Assembly (NCBI RefSeq): GCF_000725545.1
Contig: NZ_JNZP01000012.1
Coordinates: 186,001 to 250,000 of the forward strand
Direction: 5' to 3'
Origin: Streptomyces exfoliatus
GTDB taxonomy: Bacteria; Actinomycetota; Actinomycetes; Streptomycetales; Streptomycetaceae
Length of the DNA: 64,000 bases
Below, in pieces: positions 31,854-41,044 of this stretch. Position numbers and translations under genes: made by a program. Under the pieces are notes generated by a model. That model saw nothing but the letters and a program-made list of their open reading frames with translations. It was not told the origin of the DNA and did not search any database. Numbering within the stretch: position 1 is the stretch's first letter; every line of letters begins with the position of its first letter.

Positions 31854-32438
31854 TCAGACGGCGGCGTCCACGGCAGCCGTCTGGCGGACCACGATCGCGT
31901 TGAGCCGGACGGCGAACGGGACGACGTCCGTCAGTTCCAGGGCGGTGGCCCGCGCCTTCGGCAGCTCGACGGTCACGTCGGCGCAGAAGGCGAGGGCGTA
32001 GATGTCCTGCCCCGTTTCTTCGTCCTGGAGGGCGAAGAACAGGTCGCGGTAGAAGCGGGTGCGGTGCTCGGACTCCTCGTAGAAGGAGAGTCCGGGCCGT
32101 CCCTCCTGCCCGGCGAGGCCGGTGAAGGCCTCGACGAGCTCCCGCTCGACGGTCCCCCAGAACCCCGCCTCCGCGTACTCGGGGGGAAGGGCCTGCCGGA
32201 CGGCCTCCTTCAGGGAGAGCACCATCACCAGGACGGGGGCGTGCTCCTGGAGCCCCCAGCCCCGGACCATCCGCACGACGGTGGTGCCGGGGACGGCCGC
32301 GGCCGCCGCCCGTATCGCCTCGAAGTCGAAGTCGACGGTCGCGGGCGCGATCGCCTCCTGGAACACCCGGTCGATGGACCGGGCCCGTTCGAGATGGTCC
32401 GGTCCCACCTCGACGACGGTCCTGAAACTGGCGGCCAA
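31854..32438 (-). CDS. Hypothetical protein, 194 aa
   Basis: Soluble acidic protein without signal peptide or membrane segment. I do not recognise the family. It opens MAASFRTVVEVGPDHLERARSIDR and ends in a Val/Ala-rich tail, with aromatic-rich FYRDLFFALQDEETGQDIY in the middle. The start is TTG at 32438 with AGGAGGAG about 5 nt upstream, which is a convincing ribosome site. It is convergent with the ferredoxin-reductase gene (79 bp between stops) and transcribed away from the next gene at 32571 by a 132-bp gap. Confidence 0.65.
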   Translation of the reverse strand: MAASFRTVVEVGPDHLERARSIDRVFQEAIAPATVDFDFEAIRAAAAAVPGTTVVRMVRGWGLQEHAPVLVMVLSLKEAVRQALPPEYAEAGFWGTVERELVEAFTGLAGQEGRPGLSFYEESEHRTRFYRDLFFALQDEETGQDIYALAFCADVTVELPKARATALELTDVVPFAVRLNAIVVRQTAAVDAAV

Positions 32439-32515
32439 AGCTCCTCCTGTGTGATCTCGTGTGCTCTCGATGATCAGGAGGGGTCAGTATGGCGAGCGTC
32501 CGCCCGGCACCGTGG

Positions 32516-32558
32516 GCGAGTCCGCCGTACGGACGGGGAGCGCGAGTCCGCCGTACGG
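32516..32558. repeat. 26-bp-period direct repeat
   Basis: Two copies of GCGAGTCCGCCGTACGG (32516-32532 and 32542-32558) downstream of the stop of the LysR-like gene. Each contains the palindrome CCGTACGG and can form a small GTCCG/CGGAC-type stem, so the pair may act as a weak terminator. Confidence 0.6.
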
Positions 32559-32570
32559 GCGGGCAGCCGC

Positions 32571-33410
32571 TCAGGACCTCTTGCGGGGCTTCCCGCCGGT
32601 ACGGCCACGGCCTGAGCCCCCGCCGCCCTTGCGGGCCGCCGGCTTCCCCGACGTACGGGAGCCGCCGCCCGGCTTGGCGGACCTGGAGGGCTTCTGCTCC
32701 TTCTTCGGCTGCTTCTGGCCCTTCTGGGCCTCCGCGCGCCGGCCCCGGGTGCTGTTCACCGTGCGGCCGCGCACGATGCCGATGAACTCCTCCACCAGGT
32801 CGGGGGCCTCGTCGGCCGCCTGCCACGAAAGGGCCACCCGCGACTGCGGGACGTCGGTCAGGGTCCGGTAGGTGAGGTCCTTGCGGTGGTGCAGCCGGGC
32901 GAGGGACTGCGGCACGGCGAGCACGCCGACGCCCGCCGCGACCAGCTCGATCGCGTCGGCGGTCGTCTCCGGGCGCTCGTCCGCCGCGCGGCCCGGCGGC
33001 CGCTCCCAGCCCAGGGTGTCGTCGAGCGGGTGCAGGACGAGCTCCTCGGCGAGGTCCTCGGCCGACACCTCCTCGGCCGCCGCGAACAGGTGGTCCTTGG
33101 GTACGACGACGACCGTCGTCTCCGTGTACAGCGGGATCGCGCTCAGGTCGTCCCGGTCGACGGGGAGCCTGACCAGACCGGCGTCGGCCGTACCCTCCCG
33201 GAGCGCGCCGAAGGCCTCGGCGGGCGTCACGGCGAGGAGGGTCAGGGGAACGTCGGGCAGGCGCTCCTTCCAGACCCCGACCCACTTCGAGGGCGTCACT
33301 CCGGGCACGTACGCCAGCCGGAAGGCGGGGGTGCCGGAGGGGAGGTCAGAGGGGGACACCGCGGGGGAATCCGCCGTGGTGTCCGAGGGGGAAGCGTCCG
33401 AGCCTGTCAC
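32571..33410 (-). CDS. LysR-type substrate-binding domain protein lacking the HTH, with basic tail
   Basis: Protein of 279 aa. Residues ~28-215 match the effector-binding (type-2 periplasmic) domain of LysR regulators: FRLAYVPGVTPSKWV, FGALREGTADAGLVRLPV, VPKDHLFA, VAAGVGVLAVPQSLARL. There is no N-terminal winged helix, only a Ser/Pro/Asp-rich leader of about 27 residues. The last ~60 residues are Lys/Arg/Gly-rich and end KPRKRS, suitable for nucleic-acid binding. The start is GTG at 33410. It diverges from the DUF5997 gene at 33475, separated by 64 bp. It may sense a ligand and act on DNA or RNA through the tail; that is inference. Confidence 0.78.
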   Translation of the reverse strand: MTGSDASPSDTTADSPAVSPSDLPSGTPAFRLAYVPGVTPSKWVGVWKERLPDVPLTLLAVTPAEAFGALREGTADAGLVRLPVDRDDLSAIPLYTETTVVVVPKDHLFAAAEEVSAEDLAEELVLHPLDDTLGWERPPGRAADERPETTADAIELVAAGVGVLAVPQSLARLHHRKDLTYRTLTDVPQSRVALSWQAADEAPDLVEEFIGIVRGRTVNSTRGRRAEAQKGQKQPKKEQKPSRSAKPGGGSRTSGKPAARKGGGGSGRGRTGGKPRKRS

Positions 33411-33459
33411 TCCGCCAGGTTACCGGTAGCTGCCGTGGTCGGAACTCGCCCGCACGCTC

Positions 33460-33465
33460 GATACT
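33460..33465 (+). promoter_or_regulatory. Candidate -10 (GATACT) of a leaderless transcript
   Basis: The hexamer GATACT ends 9 nt before the ATG at 33475, and no ribosome site precedes that ATG. Transcription from it would begin at or within a few bases of the start codon, as in leaderless actinobacterial mRNAs. The -35 region is not clear. Confidence 0.45.
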
Positions 33466-33474
33466 CTTGACACC

Positions 33475-33873
33475 ATGACGTCGCACCAGAGCACCCAGAC
33501 GATGAAGCCCGCCACCGCGGCGAAGAAGCTGGGTGTGTACCTCGAGGCCACCCCCGCAGAGTTCCAGGAGGGTGTCGTCTCGCGCACCGAACTGAACGAG
33601 CTCCAGTCGAACCCGCCCGCCTGGCTCCAGGAGCTCCGGAAGAACGGCCCGCACCCGCGCCCGGTGGTCGCCCAGAAGCTCGGCGTCTCCATCGCCGGTC
33701 TCGCGCGCGGCGGCATCACCGAGCCGCTCACCACCGAGCAGATCGAGGCGCTCAAGCAGGAGCTGCCCGAGTGGCTCCAGAAGGAGCGGGCCACCCAGGC
33801 GGAGGTCCGCAAGGAGACCGTCCGCATCAAGGAGCGCGACGCGGAGCGTGCGCGCCGCGACGACGACGTCTGA
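33475..33873 (+). CDS. DUF5997 family protein
   Basis: Small soluble protein of 132 aa with the sequence core KPATAAKKLGVYLEATP AEFQ, a helix-rich middle (VSRTELNELQSNPPAWLQEL) and a highly charged C-terminus (VRIKERDAERARRDDDV). It matches the actinobacterial family DUF5997, for which no function is known to me. A segment HPRPVVAQKLGVSIAGLARGG has an HTH-like look. The ATG at 33475 lacks a ribosome site and is probably leaderless. It is divergent from the HTH-less LysR-domain protein, an arrangement I believe is conserved among actinobacteria, which suggests a shared task. Confidence 0.78.
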   Translation: MTSHQSTQTMKPATAAKKLGVYLEATPAEFQEGVVSRTELNELQSNPPAWLQELRKNGPHPRPVVAQKLGVSIAGLARGGITEPLTTEQIEALKQELPEWLQKERATQAEVRKETVRIKERDAERARRDDDV

Positions 33874-33961
33874 TCGTCTCCGCAACGCCTGATCGTCTCC
33901 ACCCGACCGCGCCGCACCCCGACGGGTGTGGCGCGGCGCCGTGCGCGGGAGTCATTCCCCC

Positions 33962-34918
33962 ATGAGCGCTTCCCCCACCAGTGACCTCAGCATCGCGTCG
34001 GAGCCACCGGTCGTCGTCGGCGTGGACGGCTCGGAGCACAGTCTCCGGGCCCTCGAATGGGCGCTGGGCGCCGCGGAGCACCTGGGATCACCGCTGGTCG
34101 TGGCCCATGTGCGCTCCGACGCGCTGCAGCTCGGCGCCGCCCGTATCGCCTCCCTCGGCCCGTCGCCCGAGCTGCCCGACACGGTGGTGACGGCCGTGCG
34201 GAACGTCGTCGAGGCGCGCGGCCACACCCTTCCCGTGCGGTACGCCTCCCTCGACGGGTCCGTGACCGACGCCCTCCCGGCCGCCGCGCGGGGCGCGCGG
34301 CTCCTGGTGACCGGCTCCCGCGGGCACGGCGGCTTCGCGAGCCTCCTCCTCGGATCGACCAGCCGCACGCTCGCCGCGACGGCGCCCTGCCCGCTCGTCG
34401 TCGTCCCGCACGAGGCGCGTACGGCTGCCCTGGAGGGCGGTGCCGGGGCGGGCCGGGTCTTGCTCGGCCTGCACCCGGAGGAGACTCCGGACGAGGTGCT
34501 GGACTTCGCCTTCGAGGCGGCGCTGCACCGGGGCGTACCGCTGGAGGTCGTGACGGCGTTCCGGCTGCCTCCTCAGCCCGGCTCGCTCGTCGTCGCGCCG
34601 TCCCCCGCGCTCCAGGTTCCGCCGCCGCTGCCCCTCGCGGACGACATGGAGGAGCAGCTCGTACGGGAGGGGAAGCGGGAGCAGGAGGAGCGGCTGCGGC
34701 CCTTCGCCGAGCGCAGGCCAGGGGTCGAGCTCGTTCCCGTGGTGACGCCGGGGGACGCGGCGGGCCTGCTGGTGGAGGGTTCGCGGGACGCGGGTCTGCT
34801 GGTGGTGGGCCGCCACCACCGGCATCGCTTCGGAACGCTGCTCGTCGGCTCGGTCGCCCACGCGGTCCTGCACCACGCGCACTGCCCGGTCGCGGTGGTT
34901 CCCCCGGCGGCCCCGTAG
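33962..34918 (+). CDS. Universal stress protein, two USP domains
   Basis: Cytoplasmic protein of 318 aa with tandem UspA domains, ~15-150 and ~165-318. The first starts VVVGVDGSEHSLRALEWA and ends with the ATP-binding pattern GSRGHGGFASLLLGSTS; the second ends GRHHRHRFGTLLVGSVA followed by CPVAVVP. The Gly residues of the G-2x-G-9x-GS motif are kept in the first domain and partly in the second. Such proteins are typical of Streptomyces and mycobacteria and respond to oxygen or redox stress. The ATG at 33962 is chosen over an upstream frame opening because it leads directly to the first strand. The gene appears monocistronic. Confidence 0.88.
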   Translation: MSASPTSDLSIASEPPVVVGVDGSEHSLRALEWALGAAEHLGSPLVVAHVRSDALQLGAARIASLGPSPELPDTVVTAVRNVVEARGHTLPVRYASLDGSVTDALPAAARGARLLVTGSRGHGGFASLLLGSTSRTLAATAPCPLVVVPHEARTAALEGGAGAGRVLLGLHPEETPDEVLDFAFEAALHRGVPLEVVTAFRLPPQPGSLVVAPSPALQVPPPLPLADDMEEQLVREGKREQEERLRPFAERRPGVELVPVVTPGDAAGLLVEGSRDAGLLVVGRHHRHRFGTLLVGSVAHAVLHHAHCPVAVVPPAAP

Positions 34919-35029
34919 GCCGTGTCCGGCGCCGGGGCGGTCACGCCGCGTCACCGAGCGGGGCGGGGCGAGCGTGGCTAGCGTGGCTCACAGGAACACG
35001 TCATCGAATCGGAAGCGAGAGTCACCGTC

Positions 35030-35827
35030 ATGGCCGTACGACCTGAAGGCACGCCGGTCTGGACCGACGCGATGTTCACCGACGTCGAGGGCGCCAAGAC
35101 GTTCTACGGCGACGTGCTCGGCTGGACCTTCGGAGAGTCCTCCTCGGAATTCGGCAACTACACGCAGGCGTACAAGAACGGGAAGGCCGTCGCGGCCGTC
35201 GTCCCGCCGATGCCGGGGCAGGACGGGGAGGAGCAGTCGGCCTGGTGTCTGTACTTCGCCTCCCCGGACGTCGCCGCGACGGCGGAGAAGATCCGCAGCG
35301 CGGGCGGCACCGTGCTGATGGAGCCGATGCAGGTCGGTGACTTCGGCTCGATGTGCATCGCGCAGGATCCGGCGGGTGTGACGTTCGGCGTCTGGCAGGC
35401 CGGCGTCCACGAGGGCTTCGAGCTGGAGGGCGAGAGCGGCTCGTTCGTGTGGGCCGAGGTGTTCACCCGGGAGCCGGCGAAGTCCGACGACTTCTTCACC
35501 GCCGTCTTCGGCTACCGCTCCAAGACGATGCAGGACGGGGAGATGGACTACCGGGTCTTCGACCTCGGTGGGGATCCCCTGCTCGGACGGATGGTGATGA
35601 CGGCGGACCAGTTCCCGCCGGAGATCCCCTCGTACATCCAGGTCTACTTCGCCGTGGACAACTGCGACAAGGCCGTCGAGGCGGCCGAGCGGCTGCGTGG
35701 GCAGAAGGTGTTCGGGCCGATGGACAGCCCCTTCGGGCGCTTCGCGGCGATCATGGACCCGCAGGGTGCCGCCTTCGCCGTGATCGACGTCAAGACCACC
35801 GTCGGCGAGATGCCCGAGATGAGCTGA
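35030..35827 (+). CDS. Two-domain VOC family protein
   Basis: Protein of 265 aa with two VOC modules: ~8-125 (PVWTDAMFTDVEGAKTFYGDVLGW ... DPAGVTFGVWQAG) and ~138-260 (FVWAEVFTREPAKSDDFFTAVFGY ... DPQGAAFAVID). It belongs to the same ~260-aa class as the genes at 19077 and 48951, related to the mycobacterial Cfp30B-like group. The substrate is unknown; related proteins include glyoxalases and antibiotic-sequestering proteins. The ATG at 35030 has a GGAAG-type site. The hairpin 35848-35882 ends it. Confidence 0.85.
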   Translation: MAVRPEGTPVWTDAMFTDVEGAKTFYGDVLGWTFGESSSEFGNYTQAYKNGKAVAAVVPPMPGQDGEEQSAWCLYFASPDVAATAEKIRSAGGTVLMEPMQVGDFGSMCIAQDPAGVTFGVWQAGVHEGFELEGESGSFVWAEVFTREPAKSDDFFTAVFGYRSKTMQDGEMDYRVFDLGGDPLLGRMVMTADQFPPEIPSYIQVYFAVDNCDKAVEAAERLRGQKVFGPMDSPFGRFAAIMDPQGAAFAVIDVKTTVGEMPEMS

Positions 35828-35847
35828 CCGTCACGGAGGACCGCCCC

Positions 35848-35882
35848 GGAACCGCCCCTGGACCCTGTCCCGGGGCGGTTCC
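35848..35882. terminator. Bidirectional hairpin terminator
   Basis: 11-bp stem GGAACCGCCCC / GGGGCGGTTCC with a 13-nt loop, lying between the convergent stops at 35827 and 35890. Confidence 0.85.
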
Positions 35883-35889
35883 GCGTGTG

Positions 35890-37476
35890 TCAGGCGCTGT
35901 CGCGGACGGCGACGATGCCGTTGAAGACGCCGACGTACGCGGTGCCGTCGGGGCCGAGGGTGATCGGGGCCCAGTTGTTGTCGTACGCCAGGCCGGTGCC
36001 GGTGAAGCGGCTGAAGGCCCGCTCCCCGGTGCGGAAGTCGACGGCCGTGAGGTACCAGGCGTCGATGCCCCAGGCGTGGGGGCGCTTCTCGTAGAAGTAG
36101 AGGAGTCCGTTGGCGGTGGACAGCTTGGGGACGGTCGAGGGCGAGCGGACGTCGCTCTCCCAGACGGTGTCGCAGCCGCTGCCGTCGGCGCGGACGTCGA
36201 TCCGGGTCGCGCCGCCGACGACGCTGCGGCCGAAGGTGAGCGTACTGGGGTTCTCGTAGCCGTAGTTGTTCTCGACGACGAGGCTGTCGCCCCAGCTGAT
36301 CAGGGAGTTGTCGGTGGTGGAGGCACCGGATCCGAAGACCGGCACCTTGCAGACGAGGCGCTCGGCGGCGGGGACGTCGGCGCCCCTGCGGTAGACGAGG
36401 ACGTTCATGCGGTCGTCGGCGTTGTCGGTGATGGCGACGTACGCGTCCCGGGCGCCGAAGAGGTCGGGGGTGGTGCCCGACCCCTGGTTCACGGAGCCGG
36501 GCTTGGTGCCGGTCCCCCGGTCGTACGCCTCGCGCCACCGTACGCGGGGGACGCCGTCCGCGTCGGCGTCGAGGCTGTAGAGGGCGTGGTCGGTGACGAG
36601 GGAGACGCCGTCCTCGGCGACGGAGAAGGAGTTCTGGATCTCCTCCCCTTCGAGGCGGATGGCGCGCAGGGCACCCGTCGCGGGGTCGACGGTGCCCACG
36701 CGGCCGAGGCGGGTCACCCACCAGATGCGGCCGTCCCAGTCGGGCATGACGGAGGTGACGGGGTCGCAGACGCCGCTGGGGAGGAGGTTGGTCCAGGTGA
36801 CGCAGTCGTGCGGGACCAGGGGGGTGAGGTCCCAGTCGTTCTCGACGACGAACTCCCAGGTGCCGTCGCCCTTCTGGCGGTGGGCGAGGCGCTGGATGTG
36901 CTGCCGGGAGTCGGCGAGGACGACCCGGTCGCGGTGGTCGAGGTAGAAGTAGGCGCCGCCCGAGGTGTCCTTGAAGATCTTCTCGAAGTCCAGGCGGGTG
37001 ATGGCCTCGACGGTGGAGGAGCGCTGCGGCAGCTTGTACTCGGCGAGGGTGTCGAGCGTGCGCGGGTCGAGCAGCTTCAGGAGGAAGCCGCTGAAGGTGC
37101 CGCAGACGGTGAGGAGCCGGCCGCCGGAGTCGAAGGTGACGGTGGCGCACTCGCCGCCGACGGCGGCGATCTTCTCGCTGTCGACCTCCGGGGAGCGGCC
37201 GAGGGGGCCCGGGTACGGGTGGGTGCCGCTGCCCGCCCCGTCGGCGTGCATCCCGCTGCGTCCGTTGGGGGCGAGGTACGGGTGCTGGGCGGGGCCCTCG
37301 CCGTGGACGGGCCGGGCGGTGGCGGGGGCGCCCTCGTAGTGCTCGACGAGGCGGTGGCCGGGGGCGAGGGGGATCTCCTCGGCCTGGGCGACGGGTGCGG
37401 CGCCGGCCAGGAAGGTGGCGGCGAGCGCGATCAGCGTGAGCGCGCGGGCTCGTCTTCTGGGCGGATGGGTGGTCAA
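35890..37476 (-). CDS. Secreted propeller-like protein of unknown function
   Basis: Exported protein of 528 aa. The start is TTG at 37476 with GAGGAG at -12; it yields a signal peptide (MTTHPPRRRARALTLIALAA ... AQAEE). The mature part is rich in short beta-strand repeats with WD/YxD elements (GRLLTVCGTFSGFLLKLLD, DWDGRIWWVTRLGRVGTVD, GTAYVGVFNGIVAVRDSA), consistent with a six- or seven-bladed propeller of the quinoprotein/strictosidine-synthase kind. Five or so Cys may pair. No catalytic motif is recognised. It is monocistronic and faces the VOC gene across a shared terminator. Confidence 0.7.
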   Translation of the reverse strand: MTTHPPRRRARALTLIALAATFLAGAAPVAQAEEIPLAPGHRLVEHYEGAPATARPVHGEGPAQHPYLAPNGRSGMHADGAGSGTHPYPGPLGRSPEVDSEKIAAVGGECATVTFDSGGRLLTVCGTFSGFLLKLLDPRTLDTLAEYKLPQRSSTVEAITRLDFEKIFKDTSGGAYFYLDHRDRVVLADSRQHIQRLAHRQKGDGTWEFVVENDWDLTPLVPHDCVTWTNLLPSGVCDPVTSVMPDWDGRIWWVTRLGRVGTVDPATGALRAIRLEGEEIQNSFSVAEDGVSLVTDHALYSLDADADGVPRVRWREAYDRGTGTKPGSVNQGSGTTPDLFGARDAYVAITDNADDRMNVLVYRRGADVPAAERLVCKVPVFGSGASTTDNSLISWGDSLVVENNYGYENPSTLTFGRSVVGGATRIDVRADGSGCDTVWESDVRSPSTVPKLSTANGLLYFYEKRPHAWGIDAWYLTAVDFRTGERAFSRFTGTGLAYDNNWAPITLGPDGTAYVGVFNGIVAVRDSA

Positions 37477-37591
37477 GGGGGCTCCTCGGGTCCGGACGTC
37501 GGTCGCGCCGGCGGCCGACGCTAGGCCCGAGTGCGTGAGATGTACATGGACCCGCCCCTGGTTTCACGGGCAGTTCACGGCGGTGCAACGA

Positions 37592-37786
37592 TCACGGTCT
37601 GAGGCTGGAGACCACATCGGCGGTGGCGGCGACGCCGTCGTGGATGGTGGGCGCCATGCTGGTGCCGGCGAGGAAGAAGCCGAGCAGTGCGCAGACGAGC
37701 GCGTGGCTGACCTTGAGCCCGCCGCTCCGCAGGAAGATCACGGCCAGGATCAGCAGCAGCACCACGACAGAAATGGAAACGGCCAT
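37592..37786 (-). CDS. Small two-helix membrane protein
   Basis: Protein of 64 aa with two hydrophobic segments (VSISVVVLLLILAVIFL and SHALVCALLGFFLAG) joined by RSGGLK, and a polar C-terminus. Small proteins with the phrase SHAxVCxLLGFxLAGTSMAPTI are widespread in Streptomyces, often near FtsK/Tra-type genes, but there is none here. The ATG at 37786 is my choice; an upstream ATG at 37813 would add nine residues and sits closer to an AGGAGG. Function unknown. Confidence 0.65.
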   Translation of the reverse strand: MAVSISVVVLLLILAVIFLRSGGLKVSHALVCALLGFFLAGTSMAPTIHDGVAATADVVSSLRP

Positions 37787-37865
37787 CGCTCTCACGTCCT
37801 CCTTGCGCCGCACGGGAATTGCGGCGTTCGGCGGACAGTGTGGCGGAATGGGCGGTCCGTCCGGG

Positions 37866-37887
37866 CGTATGGCGGGGCGGCCATACG
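37866..37887 (-). terminator. Hairpin after the importer-coupled gene
   Basis: 8-bp stem CGTATGGC / GCCATACG with a 6-nt loop, 17 bp past the stop of the gene at 37905 and before the start of the small membrane protein gene. It probably ends the nik-like operon transcript. Confidence 0.7.
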
Positions 37888-37904
37888 GGTGAGATCGCGC
37901 CGCC

Positions 37905-38527
37905 TCAGGCTCCGAGCGTCTCGGCGATGCCCGGCCGGCGCACCGCGTCGAGCCACGGGTCGGCGAGCAGTCCCTCGATCAGCGCGCGGCTCCCGAACAC
38001 CTCGGTGGCGCTGAGGTCGTGGTCGGTCAGGACGAGCCATCCGCCGTCCGAGGCCCACCACGTGGCGGGGAACCGGAGGTCCGGCATCGCGTCGTGGTGG
38101 GCGAGCGCATCGCCGAGCCGGCCGCGCCGGGCGATCAGCGGTTCACCGGGAGGCGTCGACACGGGGGCCTGGGCGGCTCCGCACGGCGTGTCCGCCCCCT
38201 GCGGACCGCTCAGGACCAGGTGCTCGACGAGCCGGGCCAGGCAGGCGCGGTCCAGCTCCGCCGGGTCGGGCCCTTCGAGGTCGTCCGCGCCCGGCACGTC
38301 TTCGAGGACCAGGTACGAGAGGGTGCCCGGCCAGTCCGCGAGCCGTCGGCCCGCCCGGGCCAGGACCTCGTCCCAGCGGAGCCGTACAGGGCCGTCGTGG
38401 ACGGAGTGGAGGATCCAGCAGCGGTCCTCGTAGCCGTCCTGGGGTTCGTAGCCGCAGTCGGCGTCGGTGAGCGCGGCGCGCAGACCGTCCAGGGGGTCGT
38501 CCTCGGCGGCGCGGGCCCACGGGCTCG

Positions 38528-38531
<4 letters not shown>
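37905..38531 (-). CDS. Hypothetical protein coupled to the nickel-type importer
   Basis: Soluble acidic protein of 208 aa, not recognised. Features: DCGYEPQDGYEDRCWILHSV near the start, a Trp-rich ATWWASDGGWLVLTDHD near the end, several Asp/Glu/His and three or four Cys. The GTG at 38531 overlaps the stop of the last ATPase gene (GTGA) and follows GAGGAG, so it is translated with the importer. Its place in a nickel-type operon and its His/Cys/Asp content make a metal-related or immunity-like role possible, but this is inference. Confidence 0.6.
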
Positions 38532-39191
<660 letters not shown>

Positions 39192-39199
<8 letters not shown>

Positions 39200-40211
39200 G
39201 GGGGCGCTCCGGGTGGTGGCAGGCCAGGCCGGCGGTGAACGCGGGGACGGTGGCGCAGAGTTCGGTGGCGAGCGGGCAGCGCGGGGCGAAGGCGCAGCCC
39301 TCGGGCAGCGCGGAGAGCTCCGGGGGCATGCCGGGGATCGGGGTGAACTCCCGCTCGGGGAGGGCGTTCAGGAGGCCACGGGCGTAGGGGTGGCGGGGGC
39401 CGGTGGGACCGAAGAAGCGGTGGGCGGGGGCGATTTCCACGATGCGGCCCGCGTACATGACGGCCACGCGGTCGGCGATGCGTTCGGCGGCGGCCAGGTC
39501 GTGGGTGATGAGGAGCAGGGCGCGCCCGTCGTCGGTGTGGCGGCGCAGTTCGTCGGCGGTGCGGTCGACGAGGTCGCGGTCGAGTCCGGTGGTGGGTTCG
39601 TCGGCGAGCAGCAGCCGGGCGCCGCCGATGAGGGCGAGCGCGGTGGCGGCGCGCTGGGCGAGGCCGCCGGAGAGCTCGTGCGGGTAGCGGTCGAGGTGGC
39701 CGGCGGGGAACGCGGCTCGTTCGGCGGCGTCCTCCGCCGCCTTCCGGCGGGCGCGGCGGCCCGTCGCGGTGAGGGCGCGGACGGTCTCCTCCAGCTGGGA
39801 CCGTACGGTGCGGACGGGGGTGAGGTGGGCGGCGGGGCTCTGCGGTACGAGGCCGACGCGGCGGCCCCGTACGGTGCGGGCGAGGGTCTTCTCGTCGGCG
39901 GCGAGCAGGTCGATGCCGTCGGTCGTCGCGGTGCCGGAGGTCTCCGCGTTGCCGGGGAGGAGTCCCAGGAGGGCGGAGGCGAGGACGGACTTGCCGCAGC
40001 CGCTCTCGCCGACGAGGGCGAGGCACTCCCCCGCCGCGAGGTCGAAGTCGGCGCCGGTGACGGCGGCGACGGTCCGCCCGCCCCGCAGCCGGAAGCGGAC
40101 GGTGAGGTCGCGGACGCTGAGGACGGCGTCCTCGGCCCGCTCGGCGCTGACGGCGTCGAGTGCGCGAAGGAGCCGCTGTCCTGAGACGTGCGGGGCGTTC
40201 GGGGCGTTCAC
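39192..40211 (-). CDS. nikD: ABC transporter ATPase, OppD/NikD type
   Basis: Cytoplasmic ATPase subunit, 339 aa. Walker A is GESGCGKS, the Q-loop VPQSP, signature ELSGGLAQRAATALAL, Walker B RLLLADEPTTGLD and switch LITHD. The C-terminal oligopeptide/nickel-type extension has the usual Cys-containing ALPEGCAFAPRCPLATELC. GTG at 40211 overlaps the stop of the upstream permease (GTGA). It works with the ATPase at 38528. Sequence alone cannot separate dipeptide from nickel transport; the regulatory box favours nickel. Confidence 0.78.
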
Positions 40212-41044
40212 AGCATCAGCTCCGATCGGCGGCGCGGGTTGAGACGGTCCCGCCATACGCCCGCGAGGCCCGCGATGGCGAGCGTCGGGACGATGAGGAG
40301 GAGGCCGGGGAAGAGGGTGGGCCACCAGTCGCCCGCGAGCAGCGAGGAGCGGGCGGTCTGGACGAGGTTGCCGAGGCTGGCCTGGTGGCTGGGGAGGCCC
40401 AGGCCGAGGAAGGACAGCGCGGACTCGTGCCACATGGCGTGCGGGACCATGAGGACGGCGGCGAGTCCGGCCTGCGGCAGGACGGCGGGCAGCAGGTGCC
40501 GGACGGCGACCCGCCACCGCGAGGCGCCGCCTGAGACGGCGGCGTCGACGAACGGCCGGGTGCGCAGGGAGAGGACCTCGGAGCGCACGATGCGGGCCGT
40601 GGACAGCCAGTGGGTGACGGCGACGGAGGCGATCACGGGCCAGACGCCGGGCCGGAAGAGGGCGACGACGAAGATGCCGAGCAGCAGGTGCGGCACGGAG
40701 GAGAAGGCGTCGACGAGCCGCATGAGGGTGCGGTCGGTCCAGCCGCCGAGCGCGCCGGCGGCCGCTCCGACGGCGGTGCCGACGACGGTGGCGACGAGCG
40801 CGGCGACGAGTCCCACGAGGAGGGAGATCCGCAGTCCGTAGACGCAGCGCAGGAGGAGGTCGCGGCCGAGGTCGTCGGTGCCGAAGGGATGTGCCCAGGA
40901 CGGCGGGAGGAGCTTGCGGGAGAGGTCGACGGCCTGTTCGTCGAGCTGGACGAGCGGGGGTACGAGCAGCACGGCGAGGAGGACGGCGCCGACGACGGCG
41001 GCGGAGCTCCAGAGCCGCAGGCGGTGGGTGCGCGGGTCAGCCAT
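40208..41044 (-). CDS. nikC: ABC transporter permease, OppC/NikC type
   Basis: Inner-membrane permease of 278 aa with six hydrophobic segments. After the first is the typical HPFGTDDLGRDLLLRCVYGLR, and the EAA loop reads DAAVSGGASRWRVAVRHLLP; SALSFLGLGLP follows. It overlaps the preceding permease gene by 8 bp. It forms the channel together with the protein encoded at 41037. Confidence 0.8.
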   Translation of the reverse strand: MADPRTHRLRLWSSAAVVGAVLLAVLLVPPLVQLDEQAVDLSRKLLPPSWAHPFGTDDLGRDLLLRCVYGLRISLLVGLVAALVATVVGTAVGAAAGALGGWTDRTLMRLVDAFSSVPHLLLGIFVVALFRPGVWPVIASVAVTHWLSTARIVRSEVLSLRTRPFVDAAVSGGASRWRVAVRHLLPAVLPQAGLAAVLMVPHAMWHESALSFLGLGLPSHQASLGNLVQTARSSLLAGDWWPTLFPGLLLIVPTLAIAGLAGVWRDRLNPRRRSELML

